Assembly (NCBI GenBank): GCA_022072125.1
Contig: JAJVIH010000049.1
Location: 1-60,441 of the forward strand
Direction of reading: 5' to 3'
Origin: Myxococcota bacterium
Lineage (GTDB): Bacteria; Myxococcota; JAJVIH01
DNA length: 60,441 nt
Shown here: piece after piece, positions 8,858 through 16,944 of the stretch
How the letters are laid out: each line of letters begins with the position of its first letter
Numbering within the stretch: position 1 is the stretch's first letter
The notes under the pieces: generated by a model
The model's input: the letters and a program-made list of their open reading frames with translations, nothing else
What the model was told of the DNA's origin: nothing
Database searches by the model: none
Position numbers and translations under genes: made by a program

Positions 8858-9637
8858 ATGCGTTTCAGATTTTCCGTTCTGTCATTGGTTCTGCTGGCTG
8901 CTTTGGGCGGAACTCCCGCCGCCGCCCTGAACCCGGATGAAACCCTCAAGGTGGTCAAGGAAGTGGACGACCGCCAGCGCAACTCCGGTGATTACAAGGC
9001 GCTGGTCTATATCGAACAGAAGGAGCGGGACAAAAACGATCAGGTCTTCGAGGCCGTGGTCTATCGCCGCGATGACGACGACAAACTGCTGATCCTCTTC
9101 CTCAAACCCAAATCCGAGGCGGGCAAGGGATACCTGCGGCTGGACAAAAACCTGTTCCTCTACGACCCCACCGTCGGCAAATGGGAGCGCCGCACTGAAC
9201 GCGAACGGATCGGCGGCACCGATTCCCGCCGCCAGGATTTCGATGAATCGCGGCTGGCCGAGGAATACACCTCCAAATACATCGCCGAGGAAAAGCTGGG
9301 GAAATTCTCCGTCCACCATATCGAACTGAAAGCCAAGCCGGGCATGGACGTGGCCTATCCCATCCTGCATATCTGGGTGGACAAGGAAACCAACAACATG
9401 CTCAAGCAGGAAGAATACGCGCTCTCCGGCAAGAAAATGCGCACATCCTATTACCCGGCGTGGGAAAAGAAATACAGCCCGTCCAAAAAAGCCGAGGTGT
9501 ATTTCCCCAAGGAAATCCGCATCTTCGATGAAGTGGAAAAGGGCAACAAGACCACGGTGGTGATCCGCGAGGTGGACCTGAACTCCCTCGATCCGAATAT
9601 CTTCACCAAGGCCTGGCTGGAGAGCAAAAGCCGTTAA
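8858..9637 (+). CDS. LolA-like outer-membrane lipoprotein-sorting family protein
   Basis: Predicted secreted periplasmic protein of 259 residues with a signal peptide (MRFRF, then a hydrophobic core ending near AAA-LN, about residue 23). The body matches the LolA-like family annotated as outer membrane lipoprotein-sorting proteins: DYKALVYIEQKE, LILFLKP, GYLRL--NLFLYDP and HIWVDKETN. These form an incomplete beta-barrel with a hydrophobic cavity that carries acyl chains. ATG 8858 was chosen because it gives a clean signal peptide and has GGAG at 8848-8851; the frame extends upstream into the permease gene. The product probably receives cargo from the ABC permeases and hands it to an outer-membrane partner. 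It is not classical LolA, which sorts all lipoproteins; a dedicated cargo is more likely. Confidence 0.78.
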   Translation: MRFRFSVLSLVLLAALGGTPAAALNPDETLKVVKEVDDRQRNSGDYKALVYIEQKERDKNDQVFEAVVYRRDDDDKLLILFLKPKSEAGKGYLRLDKNLFLYDPTVGKWERRTERERIGGTDSRRQDFDESRLAEEYTSKYIAEEKLGKFSVHHIELKAKPGMDVAYPILHIWVDKETNNMLKQEEYALSGKKMRTSYYPAWEKKYSPSKKAEVYFPKEIRIFDEVEKGNKTTVVIREVDLNSLDPNIFTKAWLESKSR

Positions 9638-9655
9638 ACCCCGGAAGTGGATACA

Positions 9656-9673
9656 GGGGCCATGCAGGGCCCC
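9656..9673 (+). other. GC-rich hairpin between LolA-like and barrel genes
   Basis: GGGGCC (9656-9661) and GGCCCC (9668-9673) form a perfect 6-bp stem with a 6-nt loop. There is no T-tract after it, so it is more likely an mRNA processing or stability element than a terminator. The 140-bp gap is otherwise featureless up to the AGGAGG at 9765-9770. Confidence 0.35.
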
Positions 9674-9777
9674 AACGGCGTCAACGGCCAGCGGCCGGGC
9701 GCCATAAGGGGCAACCTTGAACGAACACCGCCGGTTTGAAAAAACGGCGCCGCCGCATTCCATCAGGAGGGGTTGCT

Positions 9778-11313
9778 TTGAAACCAGGAAACAAATGGAT
9801 CGCGGCGGCGCTGGTATGCGTCTTCTGGGCGGCCGCCCCGGCGTTCGCCCAGGATGAGTCCTCCGATCGGGAGGCGGACATATTCGGCGCCGCGGAATCC
9901 GCTCCGGCCGCTGACGCCGCCCCCGCCTCGACTTCGCGGAACGCCGCTCCGGAAGCCGCGACCGCGTCACCCGCCGCCGGACCCACTTCCGGAGGGGATG
10001 ACCGCGAGGCGGATATGTTTGGCGGCGGAACGGACAGCCAATCCTCCAAGCCGGATGAATACAACGCCACGCCCACCCCGCGCGTCACCGAGGGCCTGAT
10101 TGGGGACAAGATATCCCTGGCGGAGCGGCGCCTGGATATCGGCGGCCAACTCTGGATGCAGTTCAACACCTCCCTGCGCGAGGATTCGACTGGTCAGAAC
10201 ACCACCCTCTCCGGCCCGCATCTGCTGGATATCTATGGCGACGCCCGGCCCAACGACCGCATCCGCGCCTACGTCCGCTCGCGCCTCTCCTACAATTACG
10301 CCAACCCGCCGCCGCTGATTCCCGGACTGCCCGCCAACAACCAGACGATCGGCATCGCGCTGGATCAGCTCTGGCTGAAATTCGATCTGGGCCAGGTGGT
10401 CTACATCACCGCGGGCAAACAGCGCATCCGCTGGGGATCCTCCCGCATCTGGAATCCGACGGATTTCCTCAACTCCCAGCGTCTGAATCCGCTGAACGTC
10501 TTCGACGTGCGCCTGGGCGTGGACCTGCTCAAGGTCCATCTCCCGATTGAGTCCCTGGGCTGGAATTTCTACGCCATCGCCGATTTCGACCGCATGACCT
10601 CGCTGGACAGCATTGGCGGAGCATTGCGGGCCGAACTGTTGTTCGACCAGACGGAAATCGCCCTCTCCGCCCACGCGCGCAAGGACACCCCCTTTCGCCT
10701 GGGCCTGGATATCTCCAGCGGGCTGAGCATTTTCGACGTGCGCGTGGAAAGCGCGCTGGTGAAGGGCGACCGCACCCGCTACTGGAAAGGCGATTTTGAC
10801 CTGACCACGCCCATTCCCAGCGTTCCCACGAGTTTCTCCCGCGAGAACGAATGGTATCCGCAGGTGGTCGGCGGTCTGGATTTCTCCGTCAAATACAGCG
10901 AGGACGACAATATCCTGTTCGGCGCCGAGTATTTCTACAACCACGCGGGCTACCCCGATGGCCGGCTGACGCCCTGGGTATTGTTCCAGAACGACTACAC
11001 TTTCCTCTATGCGGGCAAACATTACGGGGCGCTCTATGTGAATCTGGCGAATCCGGGATCATGGAACGACACCAGCTTCCGGTTGTCGAATATCGGCAAC
11101 CTGGTGGACCAGACCTTCATCTCCCGCCTGGATATTCAGCAAACGTTGCTGACCTATATCTCGCTGAATTTCTTCGCCTCCGTGCATTATGGAAAGACGG
11201 GTGAATTCCGGCTGTCGCTGGACCTTCCGGCCACCCCGTTCACCAACAATCAACCCATCAAGGTGGGCGCGCCGATCACCGACATCGGCCTGTGGATTCT
11301 GGTGAATTTCTGA
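9778..11313 (+). CDS. Predicted outer-membrane beta-barrel protein
   Basis: 511-residue exported protein. TTG 9778 is chosen as start because a strong AGGAGG (9765-9770) sits 7 nt before it and the protein then begins with a textbook signal peptide ending APAFAQ (residues 20-25). The frame opens earlier at 9736 without such support. After cleavage comes a Pro/Ala/Ser-rich segment bracketed by two copies of DREADxFG (residues 30-37 and 75-82). The remainder (about 120-511) alternates amphipathic strands ending in the aromatic ILVNF, as outer-membrane barrels do. A GKQRIRWGSSRIWNPTDF motif resembles DUF1302-like barrels. It is the last gene of the ABC/LolA-like module and probably its outer-membrane acceptor or exit. 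That role is inferred from position. Confidence 0.7.
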   Translation: MKPGNKWIAAALVCVFWAAAPAFAQDESSDREADIFGAAESAPAADAAPASTSRNAAPEAATASPAAGPTSGGDDREADMFGGGTDSQSSKPDEYNATPTPRVTEGLIGDKISLAERRLDIGGQLWMQFNTSLREDSTGQNTTLSGPHLLDIYGDARPNDRIRAYVRSRLSYNYANPPPLIPGLPANNQTIGIALDQLWLKFDLGQVVYITAGKQRIRWGSSRIWNPTDFLNSQRLNPLNVFDVRLGVDLLKVHLPIESLGWNFYAIADFDRMTSLDSIGGALRAELLFDQTEIALSAHARKDTPFRLGLDISSGLSIFDVRVESALVKGDRTRYWKGDFDLTTPIPSVPTSFSRENEWYPQVVGGLDFSVKYSEDDNILFGAEYFYNHAGYPDGRLTPWVLFQNDYTFLYAGKHYGALYVNLANPGSWNDTSFRLSNIGNLVDQTFISRLDIQQTLLTYISLNFFASVHYGKTGEFRLSLDLPATPFTNNQPIKVGAPITDIGLWILVNF

Positions 11314-11373
11314 TCCCCGTTCGCCGGGTGGATGCGGCGGATTTCACTCCCCGCGCCGCCGCGCCAAGGCAAG

Positions 11374-11394
11374 GCCGCCCGTTGTCCGGGCGGC
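11374..11394. terminator. Hairpin between convergent genes
   Basis: GCCGCCCG (11374-11381), loop TTGTC, CGGGCGGC (11387-11394) form a perfect 8-bp stem in the 91-bp gap between the barrel gene and the convergent Cys-rich lipoprotein gene. No T-tract is present on either strand, so terminator function is tentative. Confidence 0.35.
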
Positions 11395-11404
11395 GCCGGA
11401 TCCA

Positions 11405-13729
11405 TCAGTCCCGGCAACACAGGACGCCGCCGTTGCGGCCGCCAGCGTGCTTGATGTAGCGGCCCTCCTCGGTATAGCTGCCAGAGCAACTCCAGCCATC
11501 GTCGCCAAACAGGATGTCCGGCGCATTCCAGTAACGTTCATTGTAACATGCGGCGGTGCTCCGGCGGGTCAACGGCGAACACCCCTGGCTGACGGACCTG
11601 CCCAGCGTGCCGCATCCATATACATCCTGATAGCCGCCGCCGGCGCAGGCGTTGGAGTTTTCGGAGTTCTGCGAAGTCATCCAGAAGCCCTGCTCCCAGT
11701 TGCGCAGGTTGCAACCGCCGTATTTCGCAATGTCATTTTTCCCATCGCACAAATGGAAACCCGTCGCGCAGAGGTCCGCGGCGGAACACCCCGTCCCGTT
11801 GGGGTTGGAACTGTCGTCCCCCGCCTTCCGGCCGCAGCGGGAAGGAGTATCCACGCCGGCGGCATCCCATCCTCCCTTGCAGGCGAAGATCGTATAGCCG
11901 TCATTCACACCTTCGTGCTTGCCATCGGAACAACCCATGATCTCGGCGCATTTGTCGCCCTGGCAGGTCTGGCCGGCGGGGCAGGCGCGAGCGGGCGTCC
12001 ATTCGAGGCAGGAATCGGCGTCGGCCTGCCCGCAGCCTTGCACCTGGGCGCCGCTGCATTTCACCGCCGCGGGCTTGCATTCATCCGTGCAGATGTCCTC
12101 GCATTTGCCGTTGACGCAGGTCTGCACGCCAATGCACACGATGTTGGCGCAGGGATCGGTGCTGGCGCATTTGCCTTCGTTGCAGACCAGGCCGGAACCG
12201 CAGGACTTCCCAGACTCCCACTCCAGGCAGGAATCGCTGTCGGTATTGCCGCAGGACTGCACCTTGCCGTCGTTGGAGCAACGGACGGCTCCGCTCTCGC
12301 ACTCATTGATGCAGACGCATTCGCCGGCGGAGCATTTCTCGGAAAGATCGCAGGAGTTCACCGGCCCATACTCCAGGCAGGGGTCGTTATCGTAGTCGCC
12401 GCAGGCGATCACCTGGCGTTCGCCATCACATTTCCGCTCGCCGGACTTGCATTCGCCGTTGCATTTGGCGGCGCATTTGCCCTGGGCGCAGATCTGATCC
12501 GCCGGACAATCGCCGGCGCCCTCGTCGGTCTCTCCATCGCAATCGTCGTCCAGACCATTGCATTTTTCATCCGAAGGACTCTTCTGCGGCTTGCAGCCGA
12601 GTTTGCCCTGTTCGCATGTGGGAGCCCCCTGGGCGCAAACCCCCGGCTTTCCGCTGTCGCAGACCTCGCTCATGCGCGGATCCTGCATGCCATCCGGGGT
12701 GGCGGGATTGCAGTCGTTGTCGGCGCCGTCGCAAACCTCCGCGGGATCGGCCGTCCGCGCGCACTGGTATTCACATCCGTTGGACGGATCGCGGTCGGCG
12801 TCCACCCATCCGCTTTTGCAGGAGCCCGCGACGCAGACCCCGCCACGGCACACGGACGTGGTGTTGGGAGCGGTGACCAGGCATTTGATGCAGGCGTCCC
12901 CGCAGGTTTCGGGGGCGTTCTTGTTGAAGCCTTCGTCAATGGCGCCGTTGCAGTTGTTGTCCTTGCCGTCGCAGGCTTCTGAATCCGATGTCTTCTGGCA
13001 ATTCTGGCTTTCACAGCCGTTGGCGGGATCGCCATCGTTGTCGAAGAAATCGGGCCGGCACAGGAATCCACATTTGCCTTGGTTGCAGATGGCGGTGGCG
13101 GTGGCGGGGGAGGAACACTCCCGGCCGCACTCGCCGCAGTTCTTCACATCATTGGCCTTGTCGAAGCCGTCATCCACCACGCCGTTGCAGTTGTTGTCCT
13201 TGTTGTCGCAAACCTCGGGACCGCTGGGGGTGCAACGGAACTCGCATCCATCTTCCGGCTTGCGGTTCTGGTTCACCCATCCCGGCTCGCAACGCTCGAT
13301 GACGCAGGTGAAGTTGACGCATCCGGAAACCGCGTTGGGGAGATCGCAAGGCGGGCTGCATTCCTGCGCCGGCCCCGCATCGCCTCCGCCATCCGCACCC
13401 CCATCGCCCGGTTCGCCGCCATCCGTGGAGCCGGGTTCGCGAACCACGCATTGGCCGTTTTCACAAACCGAATTTTCACCAAGACAATCGAGATCAATGG
13501 CGCATCCGGACAAATCCCCCCCGCTCTCCTGATCACCGGCGTCCGGCCCAGACCCTGAGTCCGCCTCGCCGCCGGGCGGCGGCGCCACGCAACGGCCATC
13601 TTCACAGCGCAGACCGCTTCCGCAATCCACATCCGACCGGCAGGTAAAACCGCCCGAGGCCAGTTCTGTTTCCGGAAAACAACCGGTCGCCGCCACGGCG
13701 GCGGCAAGGATCATGATGCGGTGCTTCAC
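11405..13729 (-). CDS. MopE-like Cys-rich lipoprotein with a unique C-terminal domain
   Basis: 774-residue predicted surface lipoprotein. The signal peptide ends in the lipobox AATGC (Cys17). It then has an EGF-like Cys cluster, an Asp/Gly/Ser-rich linker, four calcium-loop-like repeats of the type CD-KDNNCNG-VDDG (near residues 175, 253, 331, 390), and three Cys repeats of about 50 residues with the DxDxCLEW core (about 425-590). The C-terminal domain of about 175 residues (CATGFHLC near its middle, GVLCCRD at the end) is rich in Cys, Trp and Gly and is not shared with the neighbour. DNNCNG repeats are known from MopE and many myxobacterial surface proteins. Lies 70 bp downstream of a paralogue in the same direction. 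Probably a calcium-stabilised, disulphide-rich surface protein; ligand unknown. Confidence 0.75.
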   Translation of the reverse strand: MKHRIMILAAAVAATGCFPETELASGGFTCRSDVDCGSGLRCEDGRCVAPPPGGEADSGSGPDAGDQESGGDLSGCAIDLDCLGENSVCENGQCVVREPGSTDGGEPGDGGADGGGDAGPAQECSPPCDLPNAVSGCVNFTCVIERCEPGWVNQNRKPEDGCEFRCTPSGPEVCDNKDNNCNGVVDDGFDKANDVKNCGECGRECSSPATATAICNQGKCGFLCRPDFFDNDGDPANGCESQNCQKTSDSEACDGKDNNCNGAIDEGFNKNAPETCGDACIKCLVTAPNTTSVCRGGVCVAGSCKSGWVDADRDPSNGCEYQCARTADPAEVCDGADNDCNPATPDGMQDPRMSEVCDSGKPGVCAQGAPTCEQGKLGCKPQKSPSDEKCNGLDDDCDGETDEGAGDCPADQICAQGKCAAKCNGECKSGERKCDGERQVIACGDYDNDPCLEYGPVNSCDLSEKCSAGECVCINECESGAVRCSNDGKVQSCGNTDSDSCLEWESGKSCGSGLVCNEGKCASTDPCANIVCIGVQTCVNGKCEDICTDECKPAAVKCSGAQVQGCGQADADSCLEWTPARACPAGQTCQGDKCAEIMGCSDGKHEGVNDGYTIFACKGGWDAAGVDTPSRCGRKAGDDSSNPNGTGCSAADLCATGFHLCDGKNDIAKYGGCNLRNWEQGFWMTSQNSENSNACAGGGYQDVYGCGTLGRSVSQGCSPLTRRSTAACYNERYWNAPDILFGDDGWSCSGSYTEEGRYIKHAGGRNGGVLCCRD

Positions 13730-13799
13730 AAACTGCTCCTGACAGGCCCCGGTAATTTAGGACTTCGCACGCAAACCGCAACGCCGCCATGAAATCATG

Positions 13800-16715
13800 T
13801 CAGGGACAGGAACAATATTTGCCCGCCCCTGAACTCCGGCAACTGGAGTTGGGAATGGAACTGCAGTTGCCATTGCCGCTGCACGGAATCCGGCAACGAT
13901 ACGCATTGGAGATATCCAGCCGGGCGCAGACAAGGCTGCTCAGGCATTCGGTGGTGCTTCCCTGGGTGCAGCTCTGGCACGCCACCTTGCGGCAATCTCC
14001 ACTCTCGCACTGGGTCCCGGAAGGGCAACTCGCCGATCCGCCCCATTCGGTGCAGCCATCGCCATTGTAGTCATCACACGTTTCCGCGGTGGAGCTTCCA
14101 TTGCACCGCTTCTGTCCCTTGGTGCAGGCGTTGGTGCAACTGGACTGACACACGCCGCCGCTACAGGTCTGTCCGGTGGGGCAACTGGCCGCCCCGCCCC
14201 ATTCCGTGCAGAGGTCTATGTCGTAGTTGCCGCAGGTTTCCACCTGCCCGCTGGCGTTGCAGCGCTTGGCGCCGCTGGTGCATTCATTGCTGCAAACCAC
14301 CCCGCAAACGCCGCCGCTACAGGATTGTCCCGTCGGGCAGGCCGTCGCTCCGCCCCACTCCAGGCAGGTATCGCTGTCGTAATTCCTTCCGCAGGTCTCC
14401 ACCTGGCCATTGGTGTTGCAGCGTTTCGAGTTTTCCGGGGTGCATTGATCCACGCACACGCACTGACCGCTGGAGCAGGTTTCGCCGGCGCCGCAGCCAA
14501 TGGCCCCGCCCCATTCCAGGCAGGCGTCGCCATCGTAATTGCCGCAGGACTCCACCTGGTTGGAGGTGTTGCAGCGCTTCTGCCCGGAGGCGCATTCATC
14601 CGAACAGGTCAGGGCGCAAACGCCATTGTTGCAGGCCTGACCAGTGGGACAAGCCGTCGCCCCGCCCCACTCCAAACATTTGTCGCCGTCATAGTCGGTT
14701 CCGCAGGTCTCCACCTGGCCGCTGGTGTTGCAACGCTTGGCGCCGGCGGTGGTGCAAAGATCCACGCAGACGCAGTTCCCGCTGTTGCAAACCGTCTCCG
14801 CCGGGCAGGATGTCGCGCCGCCCCATTCCAGGCAGGTATCGCTGTCGTAATTCCTTCCGCAGGTCTCCACCTGCCCGCTGGTGGTGCAGCGTTTGGAGCC
14901 TTCCGGACCGCAGTCATCGGTGCAGACGCACTGGCCATTGGAGCATTGGTAACCGGTGCTGCATTTGGTGTCGCCGCCCCATTCATTGCAGAGGTCGGGA
15001 TCGTAATTTGGTCCGCAGGTCTGCACCGTGGTGGAGTCCTTGCACTGCTTGGCGCCGTTGGATGGGCAGGTGTGCTGGCAGGAGTCCACGCAACTGCCCC
15101 CGCTGCAAATCTGAATGCCCGAACACAGGGGTCCCAGCCCCCATTCGAGGCAAGGATCGCTATCGAAGTTTCCGCAAACGCGAACCTGGTTGCCCTCGCA
15201 TTTCTTTTCCCCCTCGGTCTGGCATTCATTGCTGCAATTGTTGGTGCAGGAGCCCGCCTGGCAGAACTTGCCATCGGTGCATCCGGAGGCGTTGTCATCA
15301 ATCAGGCCATTGCAGTCATCATCGAGGTTGTTGCAGGTCTCGGAGGGTTTTGGCTGCGTGGTCTGAACGCACTGGAACTGCCCATTGATGCAGGCGCCCG
15401 CGCCGTCCTTGCAGATGCCATGTTTGCCGGTGTCGCAAGCCTTGCCCACGCGGGAGTCCGCCGCGCCATCCAGGGTGGCGGGATTGCAGTCGTTGTCCAC
15501 TCCGTCGCAGCGTTCGGTCGGATCAATGGTCGGGCTGCAGTTCAACTCGCATCCATCCGACGGATCGCGATTGGAATCCACGAAACCGGGAGCGCACGTC
15601 CCCTGGACGCAACGGCCGTCCTTGCAGGCGGGGACCGTGTTCGGGCCAATCGGCGAGCAGGTCACGCAGGCGTCGCCGCAGGCTTCCGGCTTGTTCTTGT
15701 CGAAATTATCGTCCACGACGCCGTTGCAGTCGTTGTCGCGGCCGTCACAGATCTCCACTCCGCCGTTGCTGACGGCGCAATTGCTGCTTTCACAGCCGTT
15801 GCCGGGGTCCCGGTCATTGTCGAAGAAGCCCGTTTTGCAAACGAACCCGCATTCGCCCCGGTTACAGACGGGCTGGGTATTGGGGCGTTCCGGGCACGCA
15901 TTTCCGCATGTCTTGCAATTTTTCGGATCGGAGTTTTTGTCAATGCCGTCATCCACCACGCCGTTGCAGTTGTTGTCCCGGGTGTCGCAGATATCGGGGC
16001 CGGTGGGAGTACACTGGTATTCGCAGCCGTTCTTCGGATCCTTGTCCAAGTCCACAAATCCTTTCATGCAGGACTTGATCTGACAGGTGCTGTTGACACA
16101 CTCCGATTCAGCGTTGGGCACATTGCAGGCGGGGATGCAGAAACTGGTCGGTTTGCGATCATCCGCGCCCGCGTCGCCGCTGTCCGGGCGATCCACATCG
16201 GCCGGGTTGACGTCATTCGCCCCGCCGGAATCACCAGGTCCAGGTCCGCCATCGGTTGGAGGCGGGGAAATTCCGCCATCCTCGCCTCCCGAAGGCTGCA
16301 CGGAAGCGGGAATGGTGCATAATCCTTCGTCGCACAGGCCAAATCCCTGACACTCCTTTGCGCCTAAACATTTGATGAAGCAGGCGCCTTCGATGCAGGT
16401 TTGGCCCTTCCGGCAAAAAATCGCTCCGCAGGTGAGGAGGCACTTGCCGTCAATGCATTTCTCTCCGCCGGCGCAGTCGTTCACACTCTGGCATTCAGGC
16501 GGGCCGGCGCTGGCGCCGTCGGATTGCACGGCTCCATCCTGACTGACGGGCGCGCAGGCGCCAGAGACGCAAACGGTCCCCGGCGCGCATTCGGAGTCAG
16601 CCTTGCACGCGGTTCCGCCCTGGTTCAGGCTGACCTCGGGAAAACAGCCGGTGAGAATCACCACGGCCAATAATGAGGATTTCCGCAGAAAAGGGAGTTT
16701 GGCCACGCTGCCCAT
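13800..16715 (-). CDS. Giant MopE-like Cys-rich lipoprotein with eight tandem Cys repeats
   Basis: 971-residue paralogue of the downstream lipoprotein. The signal peptide has lipobox ILTGC (Cys24) followed by FPEVSLNQGG, matching the other protein's FPE-xLxxGG. It has three short Cys clusters, a Gly/Pro/Asp linker, four D-DN-CNG calcium-loop-like repeats (about residues 240-480), and eight tandem repeats of about 52 residues (about 490-905) with core QVETCG-YD-D-CLEWGG. A short Cys-rich end (CSNG-like) closes the protein. The start ATG has GAGGTGA upstream (16720-16726). A promoter candidate lies at 16744-16772. Long open frames on the opposite strand are by-products of the repeated Cys/Asp/Asn codons. 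Function is unknown; adhesion, metal or calcium binding at the cell surface is plausible. Confidence 0.76.
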   Translation of the reverse strand: MGSVAKLPFLRKSSLLAVVILTGCFPEVSLNQGGTACKADSECAPGTVCVSGACAPVSQDGAVQSDGASAGPPECQSVNDCAGGEKCIDGKCLLTCGAIFCRKGQTCIEGACFIKCLGAKECQGFGLCDEGLCTIPASVQPSGGEDGGISPPPTDGGPGPGDSGGANDVNPADVDRPDSGDAGADDRKPTSFCIPACNVPNAESECVNSTCQIKSCMKGFVDLDKDPKNGCEYQCTPTGPDICDTRDNNCNGVVDDGIDKNSDPKNCKTCGNACPERPNTQPVCNRGECGFVCKTGFFDNDRDPGNGCESSNCAVSNGGVEICDGRDNDCNGVVDDNFDKNKPEACGDACVTCSPIGPNTVPACKDGRCVQGTCAPGFVDSNRDPSDGCELNCSPTIDPTERCDGVDNDCNPATLDGAADSRVGKACDTGKHGICKDGAGACINGQFQCVQTTQPKPSETCNNLDDDCNGLIDDNASGCTDGKFCQAGSCTNNCSNECQTEGEKKCEGNQVRVCGNFDSDPCLEWGLGPLCSGIQICSGGSCVDSCQHTCPSNGAKQCKDSTTVQTCGPNYDPDLCNEWGGDTKCSTGYQCSNGQCVCTDDCGPEGSKRCTTSGQVETCGRNYDSDTCLEWGGATSCPAETVCNSGNCVCVDLCTTAGAKRCNTSGQVETCGTDYDGDKCLEWGGATACPTGQACNNGVCALTCSDECASGQKRCNTSNQVESCGNYDGDACLEWGGAIGCGAGETCSSGQCVCVDQCTPENSKRCNTNGQVETCGRNYDSDTCLEWGGATACPTGQSCSGGVCGVVCSNECTSGAKRCNASGQVETCGNYDIDLCTEWGGAASCPTGQTCSGGVCQSSCTNACTKGQKRCNGSSTAETCDDYNGDGCTEWGGSASCPSGTQCESGDCRKVACQSCTQGSTTECLSSLVCARLDISNAYRCRIPCSGNGNCSSIPNSSCRSSGAGKYCSCP
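13990..15245 (-). repeat. Eight tandem ~155-bp coding repeats
   Basis: In-frame repeats inside the 971-residue lipoprotein gene. Each unit encodes about 52 residues with six to eight Cys and the core ETCG-YD-D-CLEWGG. Units 3 to 7 are close at the DNA level: the stretch encoding LEWGGA and the 'CACCTGGCC'-type segment recur at near-regular spacing. Outer units are more diverged. The array is a likely substrate for unequal recombination. Confidence 0.7.
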
Positions 16716-16743
16716 TCTTCACCTCAACATGCACCCTGTTAAT

Positions 16744-16772
16744 ACATTACCAAACCATCCCCGCGCTTACAA
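16744..16772 (-). promoter_or_regulatory. Candidate promoter for the Cys-rich lipoprotein pair
   Basis: Read on the minus strand: TTGTAA (16772-16767), 17-bp spacer, TAATGT (16749-16744), about 28 bp before the ATG at 16715. Four of six -35 and three of six -10 positions fit consensus. It lies in the 229-bp divergent gap shared with argS. Confidence 0.33.
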
Positions 16773-16944
16773 ACAACCACATGGTTCATCTGACCGCCAT
16801 CGGATATCCGGACGCGATTTTCATGTTTGGATGGCTCCCAGCCGCCGCGGGGTTGCGGGCCATTCTCAAACATGGCAATCGCAGGCGGTTTCTTTGCCGC
16901 GGTCCCAAAGCGGCCTTATCAGATTTCCTTGAGCAGGTCGGATC

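Noticed and set aside
13990-15245. CRISPR-like array
   Set aside because: The repeats are long, coding, in frame and diverged; there are no short identical repeats with unique spacers and no cas genes.
14325-16322. 665-codon plus-strand open frame opposite the giant lipoprotein (and 511 codons at 11447-12982)
   Set aside because: Arises because the repeated Cys/Asp/Asn/Gly codons of the real minus-strand genes have no stop complements. The product is Ala/Val/Ile-rich low complexity without a family; the minus strand has signal peptides, lipoboxes and domain repeats.
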